64,000 nucleotides of DNA. Origin: an uncultured Verrucomicrobia subdivision 3 bacterium. GTDB taxonomy: Bacteria; Verrucomicrobiota; Verrucomicrobiia; Limisphaerales; UBA11358. Made by a program: the position numbers and the translations under genes. This document shows, one piece after another, positions 26,652 to 36,025 of the stretch. The notes under the pieces were generated by a model. It was given only the letters and a program-made list of their open reading frames with translations, searched no databases and had not been told where the DNA came from. How positions within the stretch are numbered: position 1 is the first letter of the stretch; every line of letters starts with the position of its first letter. Location: positions 39,913-103,912 of the forward strand of contig CAINLR010000012.1 in NCBI GenBank assembly GCA_903850425.1, written 5' to 3'.

Positions 26652-28442
26652 ATGACTAACACTGCCACGGCGGAAACCGCCACCAAGAACCGTTACAACC
26701 GTTTTCTCCTGCTCGTCGCCGGCCTCGGCGGGCTGCTTTACGGCGTAGATGTGGGCATCATCGCCGGCGCGCTGCCGTATCTCGAAGCAACTTCGGGCAT
26801 GAATGCGGGACAACTCTCCTTCATCGTGGCCGCCGTGCTGCTGGGCAGTGTCATTTCAACTTTGTTCGCCGGCATGCTGGCCGATTTGGTCGGACGCAAA
26901 ATAATGATGGCTGCGAGCGGCATTCTCTTTGTCGCCAGCATTCCAATGATCGCGCTGGCGCACGGCTATGGCCCGCTTGTCTTCGGCCGTTTGTTGCAAG
27001 GGGTCAGCGCTGGTTTGATTGGCGTGGTCGTTCCGCTTTATCTCGCCGAGTGCCTGGGCGCGGCGAATCGCGGCAAGGGCACCGGCATTTTTCAATGGCT
27101 GCTGACGCTCGGCATCGTGGCCGCCGCCATCATCGGCTACTACTTCAGTTTGCAGGTGGACGCGATCGAAAAACTGCACGACGCCGACAAACTCTTTGCC
27201 TTCAAGGATGCCGCCTGGCGCGGCATCTTCTGGGTTTCGCTCCCGCCGGGCATTCTGTTTGTCATCGGTAGCTTCATTGTGGCCGAATCTCCGCGCTGGC
27301 TGGTTCGGCGTGGACAAACGGATGCCGCCCTCGCGGCGTTGCTGCGATCACGCACCAGCGAACAGGCTGAACTCGAATTGAAGGAAATGGCGGATACCGT
27401 CGCCGCCGAAAAGGCCACGACCTCAACCGGCGGCGCGAAAATCAAAGAGTCGCTTCTGAGCCGCCGCTACGTCATTCCGTTCGTGATGGCTTGCGTCATC
27501 CTCGCCTGCAATCAAGCCACGGGCGTCAATTCCATCATCGGTTACAACGCCACAATCCTCATCCAAGCCGGCTTGAGCGACAAGCAGGCGCATCTCGGTT
27601 ACGTCATTCTCACGCTCGTCAATTTCCTCGTCACCATGGCCGGTGTGGCGCTGGTAGATCGGCGTGGACGCAAATTCCTGCTCTCGCTCGGCAGCGCGGG
27701 CATCATTGTTTCGCTGCTCTGCACGGGTTTCATCTTCAAAAAAACCGAGTCACAGCGTGTGGATGTGAAGGCCGCCGTGCAGGCGCTGGTGACCGCGGAT
27801 CAAAAAGCCGTCGTGACCTTCAATCAGGAATCCGCCGATAAACTGCTGGCATCCGCCGGCGAATTGGGCAAGGCCATCAGCGGCAAGCCCACGACGATGG
27901 TGATCATTTATTCGGCCGGCGATTACGTTGCGGCGAGCAAGGTTGTGCGCTCCGACGACCCGCTCGCGACGCTCGAAGTCACCCGCGACAGTTGCCTGCC
28001 ATCCAGCCAGGTGGAATCGTTTTTTAAAAACCCGTTCGCCAACCTTGATGCCGCCAAGATCGCGCCGCTAACCATCGTCAACGCGCTTATCACGCCGGTG
28101 CCGTCCACGCAGACTGGCTGGCTTACGGCCATTTGCATCTTCACGTTCATGGCATTCTTTGCTGTCGGACCCGGCGTCTGCGTATGGCTGGCGCTTTCGG
28201 AATTGATGCCCACGCGGATTCGCTCTAACGGCATGAGCATCGCGCTGCTCGTCAACCAGGCCGTTTCCACCACCATCGCCGCCGTCTTTCTGCCGAGCGT
28301 TGGCAAGCACGGCTACGCCACGATGTTCTTCATCTTCGCTGGCTGCACGGTGGTCTATTTCGTCACCGCCGCCTTCTTCCTGCCGGAGACCAAAGGCAAG
28401 ACACTTGAAGAAATTGAAGAATATTTTGAAGGGAAGAAATAA
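26652..28442 (+). CDS. Sugar-porter family MFS transporter with a large extracytoplasmic insertion
   Basis: A 596-residue sugar/H+ symporter-type protein. Family signatures: GGLLYGVDVGIIAGAL in helix 1, the GMLADLVGRKIMM loop 2-3 motif, VPLYLAECLGAANRGKG, NQATGVNSIIGYNATIL in helix 7, VDRRGRKFLL between helices 8 and 9, and the C-terminal PETKGKTLEEIEEYF. Compared with normal 450-500-residue porters it carries about 120 extra residues between helices 9 and 10 (from about residue 362, KKTESQRVDVKAAV, to about 485), predicted to face the periplasm. It heads the operon and probably imports the free N-acetylhexosamine or a disaccharide. Confidence 0.9.
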   Translation: MTNTATAETATKNRYNRFLLLVAGLGGLLYGVDVGIIAGALPYLEATSGMNAGQLSFIVAAVLLGSVISTLFAGMLADLVGRKIMMAASGILFVASIPMIALAHGYGPLVFGRLLQGVSAGLIGVVVPLYLAECLGAANRGKGTGIFQWLLTLGIVAAAIIGYYFSLQVDAIEKLHDADKLFAFKDAAWRGIFWVSLPPGILFVIGSFIVAESPRWLVRRGQTDAALAALLRSRTSEQAELELKEMADTVAAEKATTSTGGAKIKESLLSRRYVIPFVMACVILACNQATGVNSIIGYNATILIQAGLSDKQAHLGYVILTLVNFLVTMAGVALVDRRGRKFLLSLGSAGIIVSLLCTGFIFKKTESQRVDVKAAVQALVTADQKAVVTFNQESADKLLASAGELGKAISGKPTTMVIIYSAGDYVAASKVVRSDDPLATLEVTRDSCLPSSQVESFFKNPFANLDAAKIAPLTIVNALITPVPSTQTGWLTAICIFTFMAFFAVGPGVCVWLALSELMPTRIRSNGMSIALLVNQAVSTTIAAVFLPSVGKHGYATMFFIFAGCTVVYFVTAAFFLPETKGKTLEEIEEYFEGKK

Positions 28443-28476
28443 TCCGCCGGTCAAAGCCAATTCAAACCACACCATC

Positions 28477-29913
28477 ATGAACCAATCCAATCTGTCCCGC
28501 CGCAATTTCCTCAAAGCCTCCGCTCTGGCGGGCGTGGGCGCGTCGTTCGTCAATGGCTGCGCTACGGCCCAGCCGATGGCTCCTTCCACGGGCAATGCCT
28601 CGCGGTCGGACATCAGCCGGACCCGTCCGCGTCCGGCTGGAAACAAGCCGGTTCACACGCTTACCACCAAACCGCTGGAGCGGGTGCGCGTGGCGGTCAT
28701 CGGTTTGAACCGTGGCCTGACCCATGTGGAATCCTGTCTCGGCATCGAATTCGCCGACGTCGTCGCGGTCTGCGATTTGCGGAACGAACGCGCCGTCCGG
28801 GCGGCTGATGTGGTCGAGAAGAAACGCGGCAAACGGCCATTGGTTTTTGGCGGCACCGAAAATATTTGGGAACAGCTGGTGGAGCGCGATGACATTGACG
28901 CCGTCTATATCGCGACGCCGTGGAACTGGCATGTGCCGATGGCGTTGCGGGCGATGGAACGCGGCAAGCACGCCTTCGTCGAAGTGGCGGCGGCGGTCAC
29001 GGTGGATGACTGCTGGCGTTTGGTGGACACCTCCGAGCGCACGCAGCGCCATTGCGTGATGCTGGAAAATTGTTGCTACAACGAGAACGAACTGTTCGTG
29101 CTCAATCTGGCGCGGGAAGGTGTCTTCGGCCAGTTGACCCATGCCGAGTGCGCCTATCTGCACGATCTGCGCACCGTGTTGTTTTCCCTGGGCACGGAAG
29201 GTGATTGGCGGCGCGATTACCACTGGCAGCTCAACGGCAACTTGTATCCCACGCACGGCCTCGGCCCGGTCGCTCAATATCTCGGCGTGGGACGTGGCGA
29301 CCAGTTCAAGTATTTGGTTTCCGCAAGTTCGCCGGAGATCAGCCTGACGAAATATCGCGATGAAAAGAAACCCAATGGCGGCAGGCACGCGGGCGAAAAA
29401 TATGTTTGTGGCGATATGAACACTTCCATCGTGAAGACCGAGCTGGGCCGCACCATCATGATCCAGCACGACGTCGTCAGCCCGCGACCCTACAGCCGCA
29501 TCAATGCCTTGTATGGCACCGGCGCCACGTTTTTTGATTACCCCGCCCGCCTGGCCATCAATGACCCGAAGAGTTATGGCTTGAAATCGCCCGGTTCGCA
29601 TGAATGGCTGGAAGATGCGGACATGACCAACATGCGCGAAAAGTTCACGCATCCGCTTTGGAAGAAACTTGCCGAGCGCGCCAAAGGCGGCGGTCACGGC
29701 GGCATGGACTTCGTCATGAGCTGGCGGTTGCTTGACTGCCTCCGTCAAGGCATCACGCCGGACAGCGTGGTTTACGACGCGGCGGCTTGGAGTTGTATCA
29801 TTGAAACCTCGGTTCGATCTGTTGCCACTGGCAGCATGCCGGTGAATATTCCCGACTTCACCCGCGGCTTGTGGAAGACAATGCAACCGCTGGCCATTGC
29901 CGAGAAAGCTTGA
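28477..29913 (+). CDS. TAT-exported GH109-like Gfo/Idh/MocA family protein (copy 2)
   Basis: A 478-residue paralogue of the protein encoded at 24948-26348. It has a twin-arginine signal (SRRNFLKASALAGVGA), which also contains an NGC that could act as a lipobox. The Rossmann part reads RVAVIGLNRGLTHVESCLGI, then IDAVYIATPWNWHVPMAL, HAFVEVAAAVT, MLENCCYNENE, YPTHGLGPVAQYLGV and GGHGGMDFVMSW. Both copies end in PDFTRG-type or DFTRG segments. It probably cleaves alpha-linked N-acetylgalactosamine or a related residue outside the cytoplasm. The frame extends upstream of 28477 but the TAT signal fixes the start. It follows the MFS gene by 34 bp. Confidence 0.87.
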   Translation: MNQSNLSRRNFLKASALAGVGASFVNGCATAQPMAPSTGNASRSDISRTRPRPAGNKPVHTLTTKPLERVRVAVIGLNRGLTHVESCLGIEFADVVAVCDLRNERAVRAADVVEKKRGKRPLVFGGTENIWEQLVERDDIDAVYIATPWNWHVPMALRAMERGKHAFVEVAAAVTVDDCWRLVDTSERTQRHCVMLENCCYNENELFVLNLAREGVFGQLTHAECAYLHDLRTVLFSLGTEGDWRRDYHWQLNGNLYPTHGLGPVAQYLGVGRGDQFKYLVSASSPEISLTKYRDEKKPNGGRHAGEKYVCGDMNTSIVKTELGRTIMIQHDVVSPRPYSRINALYGTGATFFDYPARLAINDPKSYGLKSPGSHEWLEDADMTNMREKFTHPLWKKLAERAKGGGHGGMDFVMSWRLLDCLRQGITPDSVVYDAAAWSCIIETSVRSVATGSMPVNIPDFTRGLWKTMQPLAIAEKA

Positions 29914-29926
29914 AACACAAATATCC

Positions 29927-31915
29927 ATGAAAACGAAAATTCTGATCGCGTTGGCTGCTTTATCACTGGCCACCGCTGCGTTGGCGGTTAACGAGCCGGC
30001 CATCATTCCGCAGCCTCAAAGTCTGACGCGGCTGGAAGGCTCCTTCAAGCTGGCGGAGGAGATGACGATTTACACCGATGCGGCAGCAGCGGAGACCGGC
30101 CGAATGTTGGCCGGAAAATTTCGCCAAGCCACCGGCTGGCAATTCCGCGTCAGCAACCAGACCTCGCCGGATGGGAAAATCACCGACGGTATTTTGCTGA
30201 CGACTGCCGGTGCAGATGCCGCTCTCGGCGAGGAGGGTTATGAAATGACCGTGAACACGAATTTAGTTGTGATTCGTGCGCGGACGGCGGCGGGGTTGTT
30301 TTATGGCGCGGTGACGCTGGTGCAATTGTTGCCGCCGGAGATGTGTTCATCGAGTGCGGCGAATGGGCAAATTGCCTGGGAAGCTCCCTGCGTGAAAATC
30401 ACCGACGTGCCGCGTTTTCCGTGGCGCGGATTCATGCTCGACGTGAGCCGCCACTTCTTCAACCAGGACGAAGTGAAGCAAATGCTCAACACCATGGCGC
30501 TGCACAAACTCAACACGCTGCACTGGCATCTGGTGGATGACAACGGCTGGCGTATCGAGATCAAAAAGTATCCCAAGCTCACCAGCGTCGGCGCGTGGCG
30601 TGACGGCGTGGGTTTCGGCATGGACAAAAATTCCACCACCGCCTATGGCCCGGACGGTCGCTACGGCGGCTTCTACACGCAGGACGACATTCGCGAAGTC
30701 ATCGCGTATGCGGCGCGGCTGCACATCACGATCATTCCAGAAATTGAAATGCCCGGCCATTCGCTGGCTGCGCTCACGGCGTATCCCGAACTCGGCAGCG
30801 GCCCGGGACCGTTCGAGATTCCGCTCAAGGGCGGCGTGAATCCCGGCATCTTCTCGCCGGCCAAACCCGAGGCGTTTGAGTTTCTGCAAAACGTGTTGCT
30901 GGAGGTGTTCGATTTGTTTCCGGCCAAATACATTCACATCGGCGGCGACGAAGTGCCGAAGGAACCGTGGAAGAAAGATGCCGCCTGCCAGGCGTTGATG
31001 AAGCAGGAAAATCTGAAGAACGAGCAGGAACTGCAAAGCTGGTTCACGCGGCGCATGGAAGCGTTCATCAACGCCCACGGCAAAACGCTGCTGGGCTGGA
31101 GTGAAATTCTGGAGGGCGGGCTGGCGCAGAATGCCGCCGTGATGGACTGGATTGGCGGCGCAACCGAAGCCGCGAGCAAGGGCCATGACGTGGTGATGTC
31201 GCCGACCTCGAACTGCTATTTCGATTATTATCAGGGCCGCGATCACACCGAGGAGCCGCGCGCCATCGGCGGTTATCTGCCGCTGGAAAAAGTTTACGCC
31301 TTGGAACCGATTCCCGCCAAGCTCGCGCCGGAGTTTCACAAACACATCCTCGGTGCGCAGGGCAATGTCTGGACGGAATACATCGCGAACTTGAAGCACG
31401 TGCAATACATGGCCTTCCCACGTCTGTCGGCGCTGGCGGAAGTGACGTGGTCGCCCAAGACCGCGCGGAACTTCGAGGATTTCACCCGCCGCCTGAAAAC
31501 GAACAATCAGCGACTGGAACAAATGGGCGTGAATTTTCGGACCTATCGCCCGGAGACGCGAACGCTCATCGGCGGCTGGAAGCCGGCGCAGATCAAGAGT
31601 GAGCCGGCCCCGCTCGAATGGGACGTGACCAAGCTGGTCACGGCTGCCGGCAATGTCCGGGTCAGTCTGGAATACACCGCCGGCGCGTGCGGCATTGACA
31701 TCGCGTGGGTCGCGTTGCTCGCGGATGGCGCGGAACTCCATCGCGACGCGCACGTCGGCTTCACGGGCGGCAGTCCGCGTCAGCCGGTTTATTCGCTTAC
31801 CGTGCCGTCGCCGAAACCGGGCGTGCATTACACCATGCGCGCACAGGTGTCCGGCTCCGGCGGCACCGATTCCACCGGCAATGTTTTTTGGGATTTGAAA
31901 CCCCTGGCCAAGTAA
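29927..31915 (+). CDS. Glycoside hydrolase family 20 beta-N-acetylhexosaminidase
   Basis: A 662-residue exported exo-hexosaminidase. Sec signal at residues 1-20 (MKTKILIALAALSLATAALA), then the GH20b N-terminal domain (IIPQPQSLTRLEGSFKLAEE), then the TIM barrel: PRFPWRGFMLDVSRHFF, HKLNTLHWHLVDDNGWRIEI, the catalytic Asp-Glu pair in HIGGDEVPKEPW near residue 345, and WTEYIANLKHVQYMAFPR. A C-terminal beta domain of about 110 residues (LEWDVTKLVTAAGNVRV onward) follows. It releases terminal GlcNAc or GalNAc from chitin oligomers or host-type glycans, feeding the transporter and kinases of this operon. Confidence 0.95.
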   Translation: MKTKILIALAALSLATAALAVNEPAIIPQPQSLTRLEGSFKLAEEMTIYTDAAAAETGRMLAGKFRQATGWQFRVSNQTSPDGKITDGILLTTAGADAALGEEGYEMTVNTNLVVIRARTAAGLFYGAVTLVQLLPPEMCSSSAANGQIAWEAPCVKITDVPRFPWRGFMLDVSRHFFNQDEVKQMLNTMALHKLNTLHWHLVDDNGWRIEIKKYPKLTSVGAWRDGVGFGMDKNSTTAYGPDGRYGGFYTQDDIREVIAYAARLHITIIPEIEMPGHSLAALTAYPELGSGPGPFEIPLKGGVNPGIFSPAKPEAFEFLQNVLLEVFDLFPAKYIHIGGDEVPKEPWKKDAACQALMKQENLKNEQELQSWFTRRMEAFINAHGKTLLGWSEILEGGLAQNAAVMDWIGGATEAASKGHDVVMSPTSNCYFDYYQGRDHTEEPRAIGGYLPLEKVYALEPIPAKLAPEFHKHILGAQGNVWTEYIANLKHVQYMAFPRLSALAEVTWSPKTARNFEDFTRRLKTNNQRLEQMGVNFRTYRPETRTLIGGWKPAQIKSEPAPLEWDVTKLVTAAGNVRVSLEYTAGACGIDIAWVALLADGAELHRDAHVGFTGGSPRQPVYSLTVPSPKPGVHYTMRAQVSGSGGTDSTGNVFWDLKPLAK

Positions 31916-31921
31916 GCGTCT

Positions 31922-33301
31922 ATGATCGCCAAACCAAAATTCATGCCCCCGCTCGATCCTGGATTTCAGCCTGCGGTTCTCTGGGAGCGACAATATCTGG
32001 CTGAAGCAAAAGCCGCTGGTGATGTGGTCCCGCTGGTGATCGGCTTGGAACGTGAAAACGGTTTGCTGTCGCGCTTCGAAACCATCGTTCGCCCGACAGC
32101 GGATGCCGACACGCTGCGTTATGTGGAGCGCACGGTGAAATTTTTGCTGTGGGCGTGGGGCGGGTGGAAGCTGCATTTCGGCGGACCCAAAGTCATCGGC
32201 CAGCAGATCGCGAAAATTTATTCGCTCAAAGGCGCGCGGAAGTTCGACTGCGAAATGATGGCGCGCGCCTACGGTAAGAAATTTCAAGTCGTGCTGACTA
32301 CGCCGGCGAAAGTGCCGAAGACAAAAGAAATGCAGATCGCGGCGGGCGGTCATCTCAAAGGCTGTCGCATCGGCTTTGATCTCGGCGCGAGCGATTACAA
32401 AGTCTCTGCGGTCGTGGATGGCGAAGCCATTTTCACCGAGGAACAGCCGTGGGACCCGAAGACGCAGGCCGATCCCGGTTATCACTACCACAATATTTCC
32501 GCCGCGTTACATCGCGCCGCTGCCCACATGCCGCGTGTGGACGCCATCGGCGGCAGTTCGGCCGGCATCATCGTGGACAACGAAATCCGTGTGGCCTCGT
32601 TGTTGCGCGCCGTGCCGAAAAAGGATTTTCCCAAAGCGGCCGGCGTCTTCAAACGCGTCCAGAAAGAGTGGAACGTGCCGGTGGTGGTGATGAATGATGG
32701 CGACGTGACGGCGCTGGCGGGGGCGTTGTCGCTCGGCCAGAAAGGCATGTTGGGCATCGCGATGGGTTCCAGCGAGGCGGCGGGCTTCATGGATTCCCAG
32801 GGCCGTATTCTCGGCTGGCTGAACGAACTCGCGTTTGCGCCGGTGGATTACAATCCTGCGGCCGCAGCGGACGAATGGTCCGGCGATGTCGGCGTCGGCG
32901 CTTTGTATTTTTCACAGCAGGCCGTGAACAAGCTCCTGCCGGCCGCCAAAATTTCGCTAACGGAGAACATGGGTTTGCCGGAGCGGCTCAAACAAGTTCA
33001 GGTGTTAATGGCGAACGGCGACGTGCGTGCAGCGAGAATTTACGAGACCATCGGCGTGTATCTCGGTTACGCGATTGCGCACTATGCTACGTTTTACAAT
33101 TACCAGCATATGTTGATTCTCGGTCGCGTGACGACCGGCAAAGGCGGCGACATCGTCCTCGCTCATGCGCGCGAAGTGTTGCAAAGCGAGTTTCCCGAGA
33201 TCGCCGCGAAAATTCAGATCCACGTGCCCGACGAAAAATCGCGGCGCGTCGGCCAGGCGGTGGCGGCAGCGAGTTTGCCGGCCATCAAACGGAAGAAGTA
33301 A
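31922..33301 (+). CDS. ROK/ASKHA-fold sugar kinase-like protein
   Basis: A 459-residue cytosolic protein. Residues from about 145 onward have an actin-like ATPase fold: phosphate-1-type GFDLGASDYKVSAVVDG (D-L-G-A instead of D-I-G-G-T), VDAIGGSSAGIIVDNE, VVVMNDGDVTALAGALSLG and MLGIAMGSSEAAGF. The first 140 residues are an extra domain, so it is longer than the roughly 300-residue ROK kinases, and the ROK zinc-binding Cys cluster is not evident. Position between GH20 and the deacetylase/nagB pair suggests a GlcNAc or glucosamine kinase. The assignment is by fold and context. Confidence 0.68.
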   Translation: MIAKPKFMPPLDPGFQPAVLWERQYLAEAKAAGDVVPLVIGLERENGLLSRFETIVRPTADADTLRYVERTVKFLLWAWGGWKLHFGGPKVIGQQIAKIYSLKGARKFDCEMMARAYGKKFQVVLTTPAKVPKTKEMQIAAGGHLKGCRIGFDLGASDYKVSAVVDGEAIFTEEQPWDPKTQADPGYHYHNISAALHRAAAHMPRVDAIGGSSAGIIVDNEIRVASLLRAVPKKDFPKAAGVFKRVQKEWNVPVVVMNDGDVTALAGALSLGQKGMLGIAMGSSEAAGFMDSQGRILGWLNELAFAPVDYNPAAAADEWSGDVGVGALYFSQQAVNKLLPAAKISLTENMGLPERLKQVQVLMANGDVRAARIYETIGVYLGYAIAHYATFYNYQHMLILGRVTTGKGGDIVLAHAREVLQSEFPEIAAKIQIHVPDEKSRRVGQAVAAASLPAIKRKK

Positions 33302-33304
33302 ATT

Positions 33305-34162
33305 ATGAAACTGCACCAGTCCACCGCGCAAATTTTCGTCCCAGACGCAAAACCTTTGGCGGCGGCGCTCCCGCGCATCACGCATCTGGGCATCGGCGCG
33401 CACCAGGACGACCTCGAGTTCATGGCGTTCCACGGCATCCTCGAATGTTTCGCGAACGCGGCAAAGTGGTTTGGCGGCGTCACCTGCACGAACGGTGCCG
33501 GCAGCTCCCGCACCGGTGTGTATGCGAGTTTCACTGACGCGCAGATGATGGCTGTGCGTCGCACGGAGCAAAATAACGCCGCCATGGTTGGTCAATACGG
33601 AGCGATGTTTCAACTGGATTATCCCAGCAGCGCGATCAAAAGTGTGACCGATCCCTCGCTGAAGAATGATTTGAAGGAAATCCTCGCCGCCACGCAGCCG
33701 GAGGTGGTTTACACGCACAATCCGGCGGACAAGCACGACACGCACATTGGCGTGGTGATCGCGGCGTTGGAGGCAATGCGCGAATTGCCACGCGACCAGC
33801 GGCCCAAAAAAGTCATTGGTTGCGAGGTGTGGCGCAATCTCGACTGGTTGAACGACGCGGAGAAAGTGCTGATGAACGTGAGTGGCCGCGACAATCTCGC
33901 CGCCGCGCTGAATGGCGTGTTTGATTCGCAGATCGCCGGCGGCAAACGCTACGACCTCGCCACGCTCGGCCGCCGCGCGAGCAACGCCACGTTCTTCGAG
34001 TCGCACGCCACAGACGCGGCCAACCAACTCATTTTCGGCATGGATTTGACGCCGGTGGTCGCGGACGAGACGAAAGACATTGTGGACTTCGTCACCGACT
34101 TTATTGACCGGTTCAACGCCGACGTGAAAGCGAAACTCAGCAAACGACTCGGAAAAATTTAA
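33305..34162 (+). CDS. PIG-L (LmbE) family N-acetylhexosamine deacetylase
   Basis: A 285-residue zinc deacetylase-like protein. The metal motif GIGAHQDDLEFMAFHG near residue 35 is the family AHPDDxE signature with Gln for Pro, and the third metal His lies in NPADKHDTHIGVVIAAL. Family members remove the acetyl group from GlcNAc-containing substrates. It overlaps nothing but sits 3 bp after the kinase and 3 bp before nagB. No nagA amidohydrolase is in the island, so this protein probably supplies the deacetylation step, on either GlcNAc or GlcNAc-6-phosphate. Some Bacteroidota carry NagB fused to a PIG-L domain, which supports this pairing. Confidence 0.85.
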   Translation: MKLHQSTAQIFVPDAKPLAAALPRITHLGIGAHQDDLEFMAFHGILECFANAAKWFGGVTCTNGAGSSRTGVYASFTDAQMMAVRRTEQNNAAMVGQYGAMFQLDYPSSAIKSVTDPSLKNDLKEILAATQPEVVYTHNPADKHDTHIGVVIAALEAMRELPRDQRPKKVIGCEVWRNLDWLNDAEKVLMNVSGRDNLAAALNGVFDSQIAGGKRYDLATLGRRASNATFFESHATDAANQLIFGMDLTPVVADETKDIVDFVTDFIDRFNADVKAKLSKRLGKI

Positions 34163-34165
34163 GCT

Positions 34166-34936
34166 ATGGAAATCATCATCCAACCCAGCGCCGAAGCGGC
34201 CACGAGCGTGGCGGCTCGAGTTATCGCCCGCTTGTTGCGCGAGAAGCCTGACGCCGTGATCGGCTTGGCCACGGGTAGCACGCCGTTGCTGCTCTATCGC
34301 GAATTGATCCGGATGAAACTGGACTGGCGCAAGGTCACGACGTTCAATCTCGATGAATACGTTGGTTTGCCGAAGGAACACCCGCAGTCCTACCACAGCT
34401 TCATGTGGGAAAATCTGCTCGGCCACATCAACATCGCCAAGAAGAACGTCCACATCCCGGACGGCAACACCAACGACATTCCCAAGTTCTGTGCGAAGTA
34501 TGAGAAGCAGATTCGCGCCGCCGGCGGAATTGATTTACAGGTGCTCGGCATTGGCACCGATGGGCATATCGGCTTCAATGAGCCCACCTCGTCGCTGGCC
34601 TCGCGCACGCGCATCAAAACGCTGACGCAGCGGACGGTGCAAGACAACGCGCGCTTCTTCGGCAGCGAAGACAAGGTGCCACATCACGTCATCACCATGG
34701 GCATCGGCACGATCATGGAAGCGCGGCAAAACCTGCTGCTTGCGTTTGGGCCCAAGAAAGCCCGCGCGATAGCGGAGGCGGTCGAGGGGCCAATTACGTC
34801 AGTCAATCCGGCTTCCGTATTGCAGATGCATCCGGTGACCAAAGTTTGCTTGGATGAAGAAGCCGCCGCTCAACTCCAGCGCGCGGATTACTACCGCTGG
34901 GTTTTCGACAACAAGCCGGGCTGGCAGAAAATTTGA
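34166..34936 (+). CDS. nagB: Glucosamine-6-phosphate deaminase
   Basis: A 256-residue isomerase/deaminase converting glucosamine-6-phosphate to fructose-6-phosphate and ammonia. Signatures: VIGLATGSTPLLLYREL, FNLDEYVGLPKEHPQSYHSFM (catalytic Asp), LGIGTDGHIGFNEPTSSLASRTRI with the catalytic His, and ITMGIGTIMEARQNLLLAFG. The length is close to the 266 residues of E. coli NagB; the C-terminal allosteric segment is short. It is tightly packed between the PIG-L gene and the nahK-like gene, whose ATG follows the nagB stop by 1 bp. Confidence 0.95.
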   Translation: MEIIIQPSAEAATSVAARVIARLLREKPDAVIGLATGSTPLLLYRELIRMKLDWRKVTTFNLDEYVGLPKEHPQSYHSFMWENLLGHINIAKKNVHIPDGNTNDIPKFCAKYEKQIRAAGGIDLQVLGIGTDGHIGFNEPTSSLASRTRIKTLTQRTVQDNARFFGSEDKVPHHVITMGIGTIMEARQNLLLAFGPKKARAIAEAVEGPITSVNPASVLQMHPVTKVCLDEEAAAQLQRADYYRWVFDNKPGWQKI

Positions 34937-34937
34937 T

Positions 34938-36023
34938 ATGAACCTGAAACACGATGTCCGGGAAGTTGCCCGGCACTTCCAGATCTACGGCGAATTTCTC
35001 GGGGCTGAACCCTACGGCAGCGGTCATATCAATGACACTTACCGCGCCAGCTACGATCAAGCTGGTGCGACGACGCGCTATATTTTTCAGCGCATCAACC
35101 ATAACATTTTCAAGAACCCCGTCGGGCTGATGGAAAATGTTCAGCGCGTGACCTCGCACCTTGCCGGCAAGGTGGTCGGCGAAACCGATGCCAGTCGGCG
35201 TGCGCTGACCCTGATCCCGACGCGCGGTGGCCTGGCCTGGCATGTGGATGCCGCCGGCAATCACTGGCGCGGTTATCTCTTCATCGAAAAGGCGAAGACA
35301 TATGACGCCGTGGAGTCCGCCGAGCAGGCGTTCAAGGCGGCCAAAGCGTTTGGCCGTTTTCAAAAACTGCTGGCAGATTTGCCGGTCCCACGCCTGAATG
35401 ACACGATCCCTGATTTTCATCACACGCCGAAGCGCTTTGCGGCGCTGGAAAAGGTGATTGCCGCCGATGTTGCGAATCGCGCCGCGTTGGCCAAGCCGGA
35501 AATTGAATTCGCCCTGCGCCACCAGGCGATTTGCAGCGTGCTGCTCGACGCGCAATTGCCGGAGCGGGTCACACACAACGACACCAAGTTCAACAACGTC
35601 ATGCTCGACGACGCCACGGGCGAGGGCATCTGCGTGATAGATCTCGACACCGTCATGCCTGGCCTCGTGGCCTACGACTTCGGCGACATGGTGCGCACGA
35701 CCACCAGTCCGGCGAAGGAAGACGAAAGGGATTTGTCGAAAGTGGGATTGCAGTTCCCGATGTTTGAGGCGCTGGCCCGCGGGTATTTGAGCACGGCGGG
35801 CGAATTTCTAACACCGGCCGAGAGGAAACTGCTGCCATTCGGTGGCAAGCTGATCACGTTCACGATTGGACTCCGCTTCCTCACAGACTTCCTGGCTGGT
35901 GACGTTTATTTCAAGGTCCATCGCGACGGCCACAACCTGGACCGCTGCCGCACGCAGTTCAAGCTGGTTGAGTCCATCGAGCAGCAGGAAGCGGCGATGA
36001 ATAAACTGATTGAAAAAATTTAG
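34938..36023 (+). CDS. nahK: N-acetylhexosamine 1-kinase-like aminoglycoside phosphotransferase-fold protein
   Basis: A 361-residue kinase, the length of bifidobacterial NahK. Visible: YGSGHINDTYRASYD (nucleotide loop), YIFQRINHNIFKNPVGLMENVQRVTSHL, the catalytic loop VTHNDTKFNNVMLD and the metal Asp in GICVIDLDTVMPGLVAYDFGDMVRT. It should phosphorylate GlcNAc or GalNAc at C1, giving HexNAc-1-phosphate for UTP-dependent activation and 4-epimerisation. That gives the operon a second route besides the 6-phosphate one through NagB. The start is fixed by a 1-bp gap to nagB. Confidence 0.87.
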   Translation: MNLKHDVREVARHFQIYGEFLGAEPYGSGHINDTYRASYDQAGATTRYIFQRINHNIFKNPVGLMENVQRVTSHLAGKVVGETDASRRALTLIPTRGGLAWHVDAAGNHWRGYLFIEKAKTYDAVESAEQAFKAAKAFGRFQKLLADLPVPRLNDTIPDFHHTPKRFAALEKVIAADVANRAALAKPEIEFALRHQAICSVLLDAQLPERVTHNDTKFNNVMLDDATGEGICVIDLDTVMPGLVAYDFGDMVRTTTSPAKEDERDLSKVGLQFPMFEALARGYLSTAGEFLTPAERKLLPFGGKLITFTIGLRFLTDFLAGDVYFKVHRDGHNLDRCRTQFKLVESIEQQEAAMNKLIEKI

Positions 36024-36025
36024 AG

